64,000 nt of DNA from Variovorax ginsengisoli (GTDB lineage: Bacteria; Pseudomonadota; Gammaproteobacteria; Burkholderiales; Burkholderiaceae_C). The notes below the pieces were generated by a model. The model saw nothing but the letters and a program-made list of their open reading frames with translations. It was not told where the DNA came from and searched no databases. Position numbers and translations under genes: made by a program. The number at the start of each line of letters is the position of its first letter. Position 1 is the stretch's first letter. The DNA is taken from the NCBI RefSeq assembly GCF_030486595.1, contig NZ_JAUJZH010000002.1, forward strand, positions 62,001-126,000. Reading direction: 5' to 3'. This document shows, one piece after another, positions 56,262 to 64,000 of this stretch.

Positions 56262-57536
56262 TCACACCGGCGCCCCCCGCCCCGCCCCACCCCCCGCCCG
56301 CTCCACCCGCATCCACGCCCGAGCCCCATCCCACACGGCCGTCATGCGCTCCAGCAACTCCCCCGGCACCGCCGGATGCGGTGCCGCAAGCGCAGCGCTC
56401 ATCGCCTCGCAGCTGTGCTCGATCACCGCGCCCGGATGATGCACGCCGCAGACATCGCGCCCAAAGGCCTCGAGTTCGGCCCGGTTCGGGTAGCTGCGGG
56501 CCGGGGACTTGTCGCCGCTGCGGCCACCCCGCCGCCACTTGAGCGCCAGGGTGTGGTCGACGGTCTCGATGCCGCCCGGCCGCTCGTAGGGATAGAGCAC
56601 CGTGGTCACCTGGTCGTACACCGGGCTGGGCCAGACCCGGTCGTCGTCGTACAGCACGGCAAAGTTCTTGAGGTGGGCGTCGCCGTTGCGCAGCAGCACC
56701 GTCAGCACCAGCAGCTTGAAGAACTGGTGCAAGGCCGGCGCCGGTTCGCTGCACACCAGGCGCAGGGCCGCCGCCACGTCTTCGTAGCTCCCGATGTACT
56801 TGCGGCTTGAAAGGCGCTCCCGCACACGCAGCTGCATGACGGCCGCGATGTCCTCGAACCCGAGGCGGCTGCCGTCGGGCAGGATATCGAAGCGGTCGAG
56901 TACCAGCAGCTTGCCGTCGGCCGAGAGATCGGCGCGCGGCACCGGCAGGCCGGCGTGGCGCGCGGCTTCCAGGCACAGCCATTCGTTGGCGCTCAGGCCG
57001 GGGTAGCGCGGCCCCTCGGCCTTGACGATGACGTTGGGGCCGGGCACCACCGCCTTGTCGGCCACCGGCACCATGATCTTGGGCTGGACGCCGGCCAGGC
57101 CGGTGCCCGGGCCCATGAAGGCGTCGACCAGTTCCTCGAACAAGGCTTCGCTGCGCCCGCCGGCGAGCAGGTCGTCGCGCGAGACCAGGCCGGCGGCCCC
57201 TACGCCCAGCGGCGTTTCGCCGGGCAGCTGATAGGCAACGCGGCCGATGGCGCCGGCGCCCATCAGGGCCAGCAGGTGCATCTTGGTGACCTGGAACTTG
57301 CCGAAGCGCGCCAGGATGCGCTCGAACAGGTAGCCCTCGGGAAGGTTCATGTCGAGGGCGGCAAAGAGATCGCCGTCCTGGAACACGCGGTCCGCGATCG
57401 GCAGGCCCAGGCCGACCTGGTGCTGCGCCTCCGCTTCATAGACCAGCGAATAGATCGACCGCTTGGCGAGCAGCGCCTGCGGCCGGCCATGAACGGCCAA
57501 CTGCAGGTCGCGCAGTTTTTCGGGCAGCGCCGTCAT
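56262..57536 (-). CDS. hipA: HipA-family kinase toxin
   Basis: 424-residue Ser/Thr kinase of the HipA family; E. coli HipA inactivates glutamyl-tRNA synthetase by phosphorylation, leading to growth arrest. The N-terminal HipA_N/couple_hipA segment includes FERILARFGKFQVTKMHLLA. Kinase motifs are LAGVQPKIMV with NVIVKAEGPRYPGLSANEWL, the catalytic HLKNFAVL (in RNGDAHLKNFAVLYDD; Asp of GDAHLKN) and SPVYDQV (metal-binding Asp). Residues needed for activity look intact. It begins 1 base after hipB. C terminus is Gly/Arg-rich and low complexity. Confidence 0.9.
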   Translation of the reverse strand: MTALPEKLRDLQLAVHGRPQALLAKRSIYSLVYEAEAQHQVGLGLPIADRVFQDGDLFAALDMNLPEGYLFERILARFGKFQVTKMHLLALMGAGAIGRVAYQLPGETPLGVGAAGLVSRDDLLAGGRSEALFEELVDAFMGPGTGLAGVQPKIMVPVADKAVVPGPNVIVKAEGPRYPGLSANEWLCLEAARHAGLPVPRADLSADGKLLVLDRFDILPDGSRLGFEDIAAVMQLRVRERLSSRKYIGSYEDVAAALRLVCSEPAPALHQFFKLLVLTVLLRNGDAHLKNFAVLYDDDRVWPSPVYDQVTTVLYPYERPGGIETVDHTLALKWRRGGRSGDKSPARSYPNRAELEAFGRDVCGVHHPGAVIEHSCEAMSAALAAPHPAVPGELLERMTAVWDGARAWMRVERAGGGAGRGAPV

Positions 57537-57537
57537 G

Positions 57538-57840
57538 TCAGGTCTCGTCGGGCTCCTGCAGGTGCGCGAAGGCCTTCGCCAGGTCCGCCGCGCGCAGCGG
57601 CCCGGGCTCGCGCGGGTCCAGGCTCAGCGCCAGGCCGAGCGGCGCGAGCATGGCGAGCAGCGAGGCCAGGGAGATGTCCTTTCCGGCCTCGAGCCGGTAG
57701 ACCGGCATGCGCGACAGGCCGGCGCGCTCGCCCAACGCGGTCTGGGAGAGCTTCTTGCGGCGGCGCGCGCTGCGAATGATGGCGCCGACCTCGGACAACG
57801 AAGAGATCGGCGTGGCGATTTTGCTATCCATGCGTTGCAT
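57538..57840 (-). CDS. hipB: HipB-type antitoxin (XRE-family HTH)
   Basis: 100 residues with a Cro/CI-type HTH in VGAIIRSARRRKKLSQTALG, then ERAGLSRMPVYRLEAGKDIS and LASLLAMLAPLGLALSL. It should bind and neutralise the HipA toxin and repress the operon. The start codon ATG 57840 is inside one arm of a large inverted repeat, which suits autoregulation. A start at the ATG three codons later is possible. Confidence 0.88.
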   Translation of the reverse strand: MQRMDSKIATPISSLSEVGAIIRSARRRKKLSQTALGERAGLSRMPVYRLEAGKDISLASLLAMLAPLGLALSLDPREPGPLRAADLAKAFAHLQEPDET

Positions 57841-57881
57841 TATTCCAGTGCAGAGACAAAATGCAACGCATGAATAGCAAA
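57820..57881. repeat. Inverted repeat over the hipB start (21-bp arms)
   Basis: Arms 57820-57840 and 57861-57881 are reverse complements with one mismatch, separated by 20 bases. The left arm includes hipB codons 1-7 and a TATCC as found in E. coli hip operators; the right arm ends at the stop of the upstream phosphodiesterase gene. Confidence 0.9.
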
Positions 57882-58694
57882 TTAGGTCTGCAGCACCTCA
57901 TCCGCCTGCAGCCACCGAATGTCCCACCCCGCATCGCCGCCAGCGCGCATGCGCGAGCCATGCGTGATGCCGTCGATCTGGCTCATGATCTCTTCCGTCT
58001 CGGCCGGCTTTGTGTGCGTGATGTAGATCGGATAGCTGCGCCCAGGCGCGATCTGGGCCAGTTCGTCCGCCAGGGTCGCCGGCGACAGGTGCAGGCTGCG
58101 CCGCGCCAATGCCTGTTCGCGGTTGCTGAAGGCGGTCTCGATGACCAGCATCGCGACGTCGAGCTGGTTTACGCGGGTCCAGAAGGGCGCATTGCGTTCG
58201 GTGTCGCCACTGAACACCCAGTGCGGCCCGCCCTGCGCGCAGCGCACCGCGAATCCGCAGGCCGGCACCGTATGGACCGCCGGCAGCACCTCGATGTGCT
58301 TCAAGGCCCGGGTGCCCAGCTCCAGTTCCTGGCCGATCACCAGATCGTGGAAGGTCACGAACGGCGCCTCCCGGCTCGGGATGCTGGCGAAATCGGGCCA
58401 GATGACGTTGTTGAATACATGCGCGCGCAGCGCCTCGATGGTGGCGCGCAAGGCATGAACGCGCAGCGGCCGGGTGCGACGGCTGGCGATGGCATCGATC
58501 ATCAAAGGCAGGGCGGCGACATGATCGAGGTGCGAATGCGTCAGCAACACGTCGTCAATCTTCGCCATCTCGTCGAGCGTGAGGTCGCCCACGCCCGTGC
58601 CGGCGTCGACCAGCAGGTCGCAATCGACCAGGAAGGAGGTCGTGCGGCAGTCCTTGGCGATGGCGCCGGAGCACCCCAACACACGCACCTGCAT
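57882..58694 (-). CDS. Metallo-beta-lactamase-fold 3',5'-cyclic nucleotide phosphodiesterase-like enzyme
   Basis: 270-residue MBL-fold hydrolase. The zinc motif is VLLTHSHLDHVAALPLMIDA (HxHxDH), with an upstream LLVDAGTGVGDLTLDEM, later ligands in VLPAVHTVPACGF and HWVFSGDTERNAPFW, and a last His in YPIYITHTKPAETEEI. The pattern fits class II cyclic nucleotide phosphodiesterases (CpdP/PDE1). It lies 36 bases after the adenylate cyclase gene, which strongly favours cAMP as substrate. RNase Z-like activity is the main alternative. Confidence 0.82.
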   Translation of the reverse strand: MQVRVLGCSGAIAKDCRTTSFLVDCDLLVDAGTGVGDLTLDEMAKIDDVLLTHSHLDHVAALPLMIDAIASRRTRPLRVHALRATIEALRAHVFNNVIWPDFASIPSREAPFVTFHDLVIGQELELGTRALKHIEVLPAVHTVPACGFAVRCAQGGPHWVFSGDTERNAPFWTRVNQLDVAMLVIETAFSNREQALARRSLHLSPATLADELAQIAPGRSYPIYITHTKPAETEEIMSQIDGITHGSRMRAGGDAGWDIRWLQADEVLQT

Positions 58695-58730
58695 TTCGCG
58701 AGACCTTTTGACTTTCCAGCCCGTAGGCCG

Positions 58731-60998
58731 CTACTTCGAATCGAACCGGGTTGCGCCGTCCCATTCGGGATCATTGGGCTGCAACGACATCGAGGCTAAA
58801 CGTTGTGCATACAGCTGGTAAAGGACTTTTTTGGCATCCGCGGCAACGAGGGCCGACAGCATAGCCTGTCCTTGTAACCAATCCTGCAGGCGATAGGCGG
58901 AAAGCACTCCATCCCACTGTTGCAGCTCTTTTCGGACTTCGGGGCTCACGCTGCCGGACCGCCCGATGGGCGTGAAGATGCGCACCCTCCGCGCCTTGCC
59001 CTGGACCTGGACCGTGTCGAGTTCCTGCCAGGTGAAGCCCGGCGCCGCGCGCCGGGTGGCCTCGGTGGCGATGATCTCGACGCCGTAGTGCACGCCCAGC
59101 CCCTCGATCCGCGACGCCAGGTTGACCGCATCGCCGACCACCGTGTAGCTGCGGCGCACGGCCGAGCCCATGTCGCCGACGCTCATCACGCCGGTGTTGA
59201 TGCCGATGCCGACCTGGACCTCGGGCAGCCCGGACAGGCGCCGACGGCCGTTCAGTTCCCGCACCGCGGCGACCATCTCGATGGCCGCCTGCACGGCCAG
59301 CTCGGCATGATCGACGGTCTCGACCGGCGCCCCCCAGAAGGCCATCACGCAGTCGCCCATGTACTTGTCGACGGTGCCGCGGCGGGCGCTGATGATCTCG
59401 CTCAAGCGGCTGAAGAAGATGTTCAGGAAAGCCTGAAGCTCGGCCGGCGCCATCTGCTCGGCCATCCTGGTGAATCCGCGCATGTCGCAGAACATCACGG
59501 TGAGCTCGCGGTTTTCGGCCCGCATGCTGTAGCGGCCCGGATCGGCGCGCATCTCGTCCACCAGCTCCGGCGGCACAAAGGTGCCGAAGAGGCGGGCCAG
59601 GCCGCGGCTCGAGCGGCCCTCGATGAAATAGCCCCAGCTCATGTTGAGCACGAAAGACAGCGCGACCATCAGCAACGACAGCGCGAGCGGCAGCACCAGC
59701 CCGGCGCGCAGGAAGAGCCATGAGTTGACGCCGATCAGCACCACGCAGATCGACAGGGCCACGCCGATCGCACGCGCCGCGCCGCTCAGCGAGAGGCCGA
59801 AGGCCAGCGCCAGTCCGGCCGCGAGCAGCATCACGAGCTCGTAGCCCAGCGCGTAGTCCGGAACTGCCGGGAGCCTGGAATCCAGGAGTCCAGAGACGAT
59901 GTTGGCGTGCACTTCGACACCCGGGAAGTCGGCGCCGACCGGTGTCGAGCGCAGGTCCTGCAAGCCCGGCGCGGTCGATCCGACGAGCACGATCTTGTCT
60001 TTCAGCTCTCCCGCGGCCAGGCCGCCGCGGAGCACCTCGGACGCCGACACATGGCGGAAGGACCCGCCGCGCGGCCCTCCTACGCCGCGAAACGGAACCA
60101 GCACGCTGGCGCTGGCGTCGACCGGAACGCGCAGCCGCGTGTCCCCGGTCGACAGCATCAGCGCCTCCAGCGGCGGCGGGGCGCTTCCCGGTCCGGCCGG
60201 GGCGAACGCCGGCGCCAGGTCGGTGTCGCCGACGGCCAGCCTGTACACCACCAGGGCCAGCGATTCGTAATACCCCGGCTGGGCGTTCTCGCCGTCGTAG
60301 CGCGCGATCAGCGGCACCGCCCGGATCACGCCGTCCACGCTGCCGTCGAGCACCACGTTCAGGAAGCCGCCGGCCGGCGCCGCCTCGGCCAGCTGCGGGA
60401 TGCTGCCGACGAAGCCGTTCCAGCGCGTCGTGTAGTCGCGGCCCTCGGGGAAGGTGCCGGGCGGCAGGACCGGCGCCGGCAGAGCGCCCTTGGTCCGCGG
60501 GACCTGGGTCTGGGTGAAGTAGAAGCCGAGCGCCACCCGGCGGCCGGCCAGCGTCTTCGCGAAGGCGGCGTCGCGGTCGAGCGAGGGCGCGAGCTGCTCG
60601 ATCTCCCGGGACAGCCCGGCCCGTTCCCGCAGCGGTCCTTGCGCGAGCTGGCGCAGGGCCTCGAGGCCCGAGCTCGCATCGGGCTCGACGAACAGCACGT
60701 CGAAGCCCAGCACCCGCGCCTGCTGCCGCTCCATGATCTCGGTCGTCAGCCGGGCGAGCTGGTCACGGCCCCAGGGCCATTGGCCGAGCGCCTGCAGGCT
60801 CGGGTCGTCGATGTCGACGATGACGATCCGCGGGTCAAGCGTGCCCGGCAGGGTGGCCCTCAGCCGCACGTCGTAGATGAAGCGGTCGAGCCGGTCGACG
60901 AAGGGAAGCTGCCAGGCGCCCAGCACATGCGCCAGGGCCAGCGCCACGGGCAGCAGCGTGATGGCGATGCGCGCGCCGTGCCGGCGCAGCAGGTTCAT
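58731..60998 (-). CDS. CHASE2-domain class III adenylate cyclase
   Basis: 755-residue membrane cyclase. N-terminal helix, then a large periplasmic CHASE2 sensor (DPRIVIVDIDDPSLQALGQW, FPGVEVHANIVSGLLDSRLP). Three helices follow (ELVMLLAAGLALAFGLSLSG onward), then the catalytic domain: metal Asp in VMFCDMRGFTRMAE, base-recognising Lys and second Asp in GTVDKYMGDCVMAFWG, and the Thr, Asn and Arg in SYTVVGDAVNLASRIEG. All catalytic residues for ATP are present, so active cAMP synthesis is expected. Next to a phosphodiesterase, an FHA and a PP2C gene. Same architecture as P. aeruginosa-type membrane cyclases, though CyaB uses MASE2. Confidence 0.92.
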   Translation of the reverse strand: MNLLRRHGARIAITLLPVALALAHVLGAWQLPFVDRLDRFIYDVRLRATLPGTLDPRIVIVDIDDPSLQALGQWPWGRDQLARLTTEIMERQQARVLGFDVLFVEPDASSGLEALRQLAQGPLRERAGLSREIEQLAPSLDRDAAFAKTLAGRRVALGFYFTQTQVPRTKGALPAPVLPPGTFPEGRDYTTRWNGFVGSIPQLAEAAPAGGFLNVVLDGSVDGVIRAVPLIARYDGENAQPGYYESLALVVYRLAVGDTDLAPAFAPAGPGSAPPPLEALMLSTGDTRLRVPVDASASVLVPFRGVGGPRGGSFRHVSASEVLRGGLAAGELKDKIVLVGSTAPGLQDLRSTPVGADFPGVEVHANIVSGLLDSRLPAVPDYALGYELVMLLAAGLALAFGLSLSGAARAIGVALSICVVLIGVNSWLFLRAGLVLPLALSLLMVALSFVLNMSWGYFIEGRSSRGLARLFGTFVPPELVDEMRADPGRYSMRAENRELTVMFCDMRGFTRMAEQMAPAELQAFLNIFFSRLSEIISARRGTVDKYMGDCVMAFWGAPVETVDHAELAVQAAIEMVAAVRELNGRRRLSGLPEVQVGIGINTGVMSVGDMGSAVRRSYTVVGDAVNLASRIEGLGVHYGVEIIATEATRRAAPGFTWQELDTVQVQGKARRVRIFTPIGRSGSVSPEVRKELQQWDGVLSAYRLQDWLQGQAMLSALVAADAKKVLYQLYAQRLASMSLQPNDPEWDGATRFDSK

Positions 60999-61043
60999 CC
61001 CGCCACCCGCGGTCGAAGACGGCGCGGCTGCTTCAGGGCGCGG

Positions 61044-61700
61044 TCAGCTGATGACGAACTGCATCCGCGTGCCGCCGAGCTCGAGCACGTCGCCGTCCTG
61101 CAGCGCCACGGCTTCGCTGCCGAGCGGCTCGCCGTTGAGCAGGGTCTCGCCGTCGATCGGCGCCACCACGTAGCCGTGCAGGCGACGCGTGACGGCGGCG
61201 ACGGCCAGGCCGGGTTTGCCGATGGTGGTGACGACTTTCTGCAGCGACAGCTCGCGCCCCGCGGCCGAGCCCGAGAGCACCCGCATGACGGCCGCTCCGG
61301 CCGTGCCGCCGCCGAGCGGCGACTGCACCGTGGGCGCGGACGAGAGCGGAATCGGGCCCGAGGGTGCCGGGGGGGGGGGTCGGACCGGCAGCAGGCTCTC
61401 GGTCGCCGCGGCGGCGCCGGCCAGGAAACGGATCTTGTACTTGCCCACCTCGATGACGTCGTTCTGCTCCAGCGCCTGCTTCTTGATGGCGCGGCCGTTG
61501 ACGTAGGTGCCGTTGGTGCTGTTGAGATCTTCCAGGTAGACATCGCCGCCGATCATGTGCAGCACGGCATGCTCGCCGCTGATCGCGAGATTGTCGACCA
61601 CGATGTCGTTGTAGGGCCTGCGCCCCAGCGTGGTCCGGTCCTTGGCGAGCGTGACGTCCTTGATCACGACACCGTCGATCGACACGATCAATTTCGGCAT
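61044..61700 (-). CDS. FHA-domain protein (two FHA-like modules)
   Basis: 218 residues from ATG 61700 after GGAG. The N-terminal FHA domain has TTLGRRPYNDIVVDNLAISG, HAVLHMIGG and DLNSTNGTYVNG, the phospho-threonine-binding set of Arg, Ser/His and Asn. A Pro-rich linker encoded over a run of 11 C/G follows. The second, degenerate FHA-like half contains TTIGKPGLAVAAVTRRLHGY and LLNGEP. It lies between the PP2C phosphatase and cyclase genes, suggesting a phospho-Thr-dependent link between them. The kinase partner is not in the window. Confidence 0.88.
   Translation of the reverse strand: MPKLIVSIDGVVIKDVTLAKDRTTLGRRPYNDIVVDNLAISGEHAVLHMIGGDVYLEDLNSTNGTYVNGRAIKKQALEQNDVIEVGKYKIRFLAGAAAATESLLPVRPPPPAPSGPIPLSSAPTVQSPLGGGTAGAAVMRVLSGSAAGRELSLQKVVTTIGKPGLAVAAVTRRLHGYVVAPIDGETLLNGEPLGSEAVALQDGDVLELGGTRMQFVIS
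61369..61379. repeat. Homopolymer of 11 G (C on the coding strand)
   Basis: Eleven consecutive G on the plus strand encode the Pro run of the FHA protein linker (VRPPPPAPSG). The frame is intact as sequenced. Confidence 0.9.
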
Positions 61701-61764
61701 GGCCGACTCCTGGATCTCGTTGTTTTGTTCACAGGGCCCTGGCAGCACAGTTTGAAGACCTTCT

Positions 61765-62574
61765 CTATCCAGTGGCACCAGGGGCCTGGGTCCCACCCGC
61801 CCGGGCCAGGACAACGGAAATGTTATCCCGGCCGCCATTGTCGTTCGCAGTTGCAACCAAAAGTGTTGCTTTCTCAGGCAAGCCGATATCTTGTAACAAA
61901 ATCGTGAAAATCTGCGCGCTGGACACCATCTCGGACAGTCCGTCGGAGCACAACAGGAACAGGTCGCCCGGCATCACGCCGTGCTCGTGCATCTCGAGGT
62001 CGACGTGGCGCTCGATGCCGAGCGCCCGGGTGACGAGGTTGCGGTGCGGCGACACCACGGCCTGCTCGGGCGTGATGGCCCCGGCGTCGAGTTGCTCCTG
62101 GAGCAGCGAATGGTCGCGGGTCAGCAGTTCGAGCTGGTCGCCGCGCAGGCGGTAGCAGCGCGAATCGCCGATGTGCCCGACGATGGCGCGATGCGAGCCG
62201 AAGGCCGCCAGCACCAGCGTGGTCCCCATGCCCTGGAGCTGCACGTTCGCGATGCCGGCCTCGAGGATGGCCGCGTTGGCCTCGTCGGTGCCTGCCTGCA
62301 GGGCGCGCTTGATCGCCTTCGGATGCGCCTGTGGCCCGGCATGCGCGAGCCAGCGGCCGAAACTCGCCTGCAACAGCGCGATCGCCATGCCGCTGGCCAC
62401 CTCGCCGCCGTTGTAGCCGCCCATGCCGTCGGCCAGCAGCACCAGCCCCAGCGAGGGTTCGAAGGCGATGGTGTCCTCGTTGTTGGCGCGCACCCGGCCC
62501 GGATCGGTCAGCGCGGCGAAATCCCACCTCAGGACGCCGGGGTCGTTGGAAACTGAAGTGCCGGGATTCGCCAT
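61765..62574 (-). CDS. PP2C-family Ser/Thr protein phosphatase
   Basis: 269-residue PPM phosphatase (Stp1/PppA type). Metal-binding motifs in order: TDPGRVRANNEDTIAF, VLLADGMGGYNGGEVASGMA, MGTTLVLAAF with HIGDSRCYRLRGDQL, LTRDHSLLQEQLDAG, LLCSDGLSEMVS and DNGGRDNISVVLARA. All six Asp-containing motifs are intact. It should reverse Hanks-type kinase phosphorylation; with an FHA gene 64 bases downstream the two are one module. ATG 62574. Confidence 0.93.
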   Translation of the reverse strand: MANPGTSVSNDPGVLRWDFAALTDPGRVRANNEDTIAFEPSLGLVLLADGMGGYNGGEVASGMAIALLQASFGRWLAHAGPQAHPKAIKRALQAGTDEANAAILEAGIANVQLQGMGTTLVLAAFGSHRAIVGHIGDSRCYRLRGDQLELLTRDHSLLQEQLDAGAITPEQAVVSPHRNLVTRALGIERHVDLEMHEHGVMPGDLFLLCSDGLSEMVSSAQIFTILLQDIGLPEKATLLVATANDNGGRDNISVVLARAGGTQAPGATG

Positions 62575-62603
62575 GGATCAGGAGGTGGATGGACTGCGGC
62601 TTG

Positions 62604-63284
62604 TCAGGCTGCGGCGTGGGATCGCTTCTGCAGCCATTTTCCGACAGCGACGACAAACACCGCGCCGGCCGCGGCTGCCGCGTAATGCAGCCACGGATTG
62701 GCCGTAAGCATATCGTGCAGGATGGTGTCGCTCACGATGGTTTCGCCGGCCACCCAGCCGATCAGGGCGGCACCGAGCATGACGATGATCGGGAAGCGCT
62801 CCATCAGCTTGATCATCAGGGTACTGCCGAAGATCACCAGGGGGATGCTGATCGCCAGGCCGAGGATCAGCAGCACCATGCTGCCCTGCGCGGCCGCGGC
62901 GACCGCGATCACGTTGTCCAGGCTCATGACCAGGTCGGCCAGCAGGATGGTGCGGACCGCGGCCAGCATGCTGCCGTATTCCTTGTCTTCGCCATCGCCC
63001 TCCTCTTCGCCGCTGAGCAGCTGCGTGCCGATCCATAGCAGCAGCAGGCCGCCGATGATCTGCAGGTACGGCAAGGCCAGCAGCTTGGCCGCGACCACCG
63101 TCAGGATGATCCGCAGCACCACGGCGGCGCCGGAGCCGAACAGGACGGCGGTGCGCTGCTGCTGCGGCGGCAGCGAGCGGGCGGCCATCGCGATCACGAC
63201 CGCGTTGTCGCCCGAGAGAATGATGTTGATCCAGACGATCTTGAGCAGACCGATCCAGAAGTCCGTGGTTTGAAGGAATTCCAT
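62604..63284 (-). CDS. TerC/YjbE-family membrane protein
   Basis: 226-residue integral membrane protein, second TerC-family member of the window. It has the paired acidic motifs INIILSGDNAVVIAMAAR and LADLVMSLDNVIAVAAAAQG and about seven helices. Unlike the 31.2-kb copy it has no yybP-ykoY leader; a strong terminator from sucD lies directly upstream. Likely a metal-ion transporter; Mn2+ export is possible by family. 29 bases before the PP2C gene, so possibly co-transcribed with it. Confidence 0.88.
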   Translation of the reverse strand: MEFLQTTDFWIGLLKIVWINIILSGDNAVVIAMAARSLPPQQQRTAVLFGSGAAVVLRIILTVVAAKLLALPYLQIIGGLLLLWIGTQLLSGEEEGDGEDKEYGSMLAAVRTILLADLVMSLDNVIAVAAAAQGSMVLLILGLAISIPLVIFGSTLMIKLMERFPIIVMLGAALIGWVAGETIVSDTILHDMLTANPWLHYAAAAAGAVFVVAVGKWLQKRSHAAA

Positions 63285-63311
63285 GTCTCTTTATTCCACT
63301 GTTATTTGATT

Positions 63312-63349
63312 GAAAAAGCGCCCGCAACCTGGTTGCGGGCGCTTTTTCT
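63312..63349. terminator. Rho-independent terminator after sucD
   Basis: GCGCCCGCAACC and GGTTGCGGGCGC form a long perfect stem between an A run and TTTTT. It lies 30 bases past the sucD stop and is symmetrical, so it may act in both directions. Confidence 0.93.
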
Positions 63350-63379
63350 CTTGTGTGGTTTGCGAGAAAGCGAGGCTTC

Positions 63380-64000
63380 TTACAGCAGCGCCTTGAGGCG
63401 CTTCGCGAGCTCCGAGAAGTTGCGCGTGACCGTGAAACCGCTTTCTTCCATGATCGCCAGCTTGGCATCCGCCGTGTCGGCGCCGCCGGAGATCAACGCA
63501 CCGGCGTGGCCCATGCGCTTGCCGGGAGGCGCCGTGACGCCGGCGATGAAACCGACGATCGGCTTCTTCATGTTGTCCTTGCACCAGCGGGCCGCATCGG
63601 CTTCGTCGGGGCCGCCGATTTCGCCGATCATGATGACGGCGTCGGTGTCGGGGTCTTCGTTGAAGGCCTTCATGACGTCGATGTGCTTCAGGCCGTTGAT
63701 CGGGTCGCCGCCGATGCCGACCGCGCTCGACTGGCCGAGGCCGATCTCGGTGAGTTGGGCCACGGCTTCATAGGTCAGCGTGCCGGAGCGGCTGACCACG
63801 CCGATGCGGCCCTTGCGGTGGATGTGGCCGGGCATGATGCCGATCTTGATCTCGTCGGGCGTGATCAGGCCGGGGCAGTTCGGGCCGAGCAGCAGCGTCT
63901 TCTTGCCGCCGGCGGCTTCCTTGGCGCGCATCTTGTTGCGCACTTCGAGCATGTCGCGGACCGGGATGCCTTCGGTGATGCAGATCGCCATGTCGAGGTC
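63380..64000 (-). CDS. sucD: Succinyl-CoA synthetase alpha subunit (C-terminal part, runs off the right edge)
   Basis: TCA-cycle enzyme forming succinate and ATP (or GTP) from succinyl-CoA with SucC. The visible part covers about 207 residues. Signatures are CITEGIPVRDMLEVRNKM, LLLGPNCPGLITPDE, GIMPGHIHRKGRIGVVSRSG, and GIGGDPINGLKHIDVM. The phospho-His lies in PPGKRMGHAGALISGG. The C terminus ELAKRLKALL ends at a TAA 63380-63382. The N-terminal CoA-binding domain and sucC are beyond the window. Followed by a strong terminator. Confidence 0.96.
   Translation of the reverse strand, partial: DLDMAICITEGIPVRDMLEVRNKMRAKEAAGGKKTLLLGPNCPGLITPDEIKIGIMPGHIHRKGRIGVVSRSGTLTYEAVAQLTEIGLGQSSAVGIGGDPINGLKHIDVMKAFNEDPDTDAVIMIGEIGGPDEADAARWCKDNMKKPIVGFIAGVTAPPGKRMGHAGALISGGADTADAKLAIMEESGFTVTRNFSELAKRLKALL

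Overview
The window is high-GC DNA with tightly packed genes, many ATGA or TGATG overlaps, and gene content and order typical of a Burkholderiales bacterium, most likely Comamonadaceae (Variovorax-like). Pointers are the DUF3717/DUF1289 fusion, the YhdP-glnE divergent pair, the purB-yaeQ overlap, the type IV minor pilin operon and the PglL-type ligase. The genus is inferred from gene families, not proven. No tRNA, rRNA or CRISPR array was found.

Layout. 1-6.3 kb: a truncated PAS sensor protein, acetyl-CoA synthetase, and a four-gene minus-strand operon (ltnD, otnI/hyi, cytosine-deaminase-like amidohydrolase, ridA) for a small sugar acid or N-containing compound. 6.4-9.6 kb: a stand-alone AceE-type 2-oxoacid dehydrogenase E1 divergent from an Lrp/AsnC regulator, an arrangement like mdeB/mdeR. 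9.7-25.4 kb: envelope and housekeeping genes (mltA, OmpA-like lipoprotein, a FixJ-type two-component pair with a nitrilase-family hydrolase, yhdP, glnE, rlpA, a ferritin-like protein, glutathione peroxidase). 25.4-28.1 kb: GST, purB, yaeQ. 28.1-30.05 kb: a small accessory segment of visibly lower GC with a lone tyrosine recombinase and two tandem repeats. 30.06-35.0 kb: DUF2007 and DUF3717/DUF1289 proteins, a yybP-ykoY (manganese) riboswitch before terC/alx and two membrane-associated genes, an M48 protease, and moaC.

35.0-56.1 kb is the most distinctive part, a type IV pilus and glycan region. It starts with a PglL/Wzy_C oligosaccharyltransferase gene broken by two compensating frameshifts. 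The minor pilin operon follows (pilE, fimT/gspH, pilV, pilW, pilX, pilY1), then a TonB-C-like protein. Next come UDP-sugar dehydrogenase, three GT4 glycosyltransferases, a methyltransferase, a flippase, a GT2, and a TMTC-like membrane protein with an in-frame tract of 12 G. The major pilin gene pilA closes the region, with a sigma-54 type promoter. A decayed glycosyltransferase fragment lies inside the cluster. I infer a pilin or surface glycosylation locus, perhaps phase-variable.

56.2-64 kb: a HipBA toxin-antitoxin pair with a large inverted repeat over the antitoxin start. Next is a signalling block in one direction: PP2C phosphatase, FHA protein, CHASE2-adenylate cyclase and a metallo-beta-lactamase-fold cyclic nucleotide phosphodiesterase. 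A second TerC protein and the 3' part of sucD end the window.

At least three genes are interrupted by single-base indels at or near short runs (775-778, about 35358 and 35880, 45216-45219). This looks more like assembly error than decay, and it should be kept in mind when reading broken frames here.
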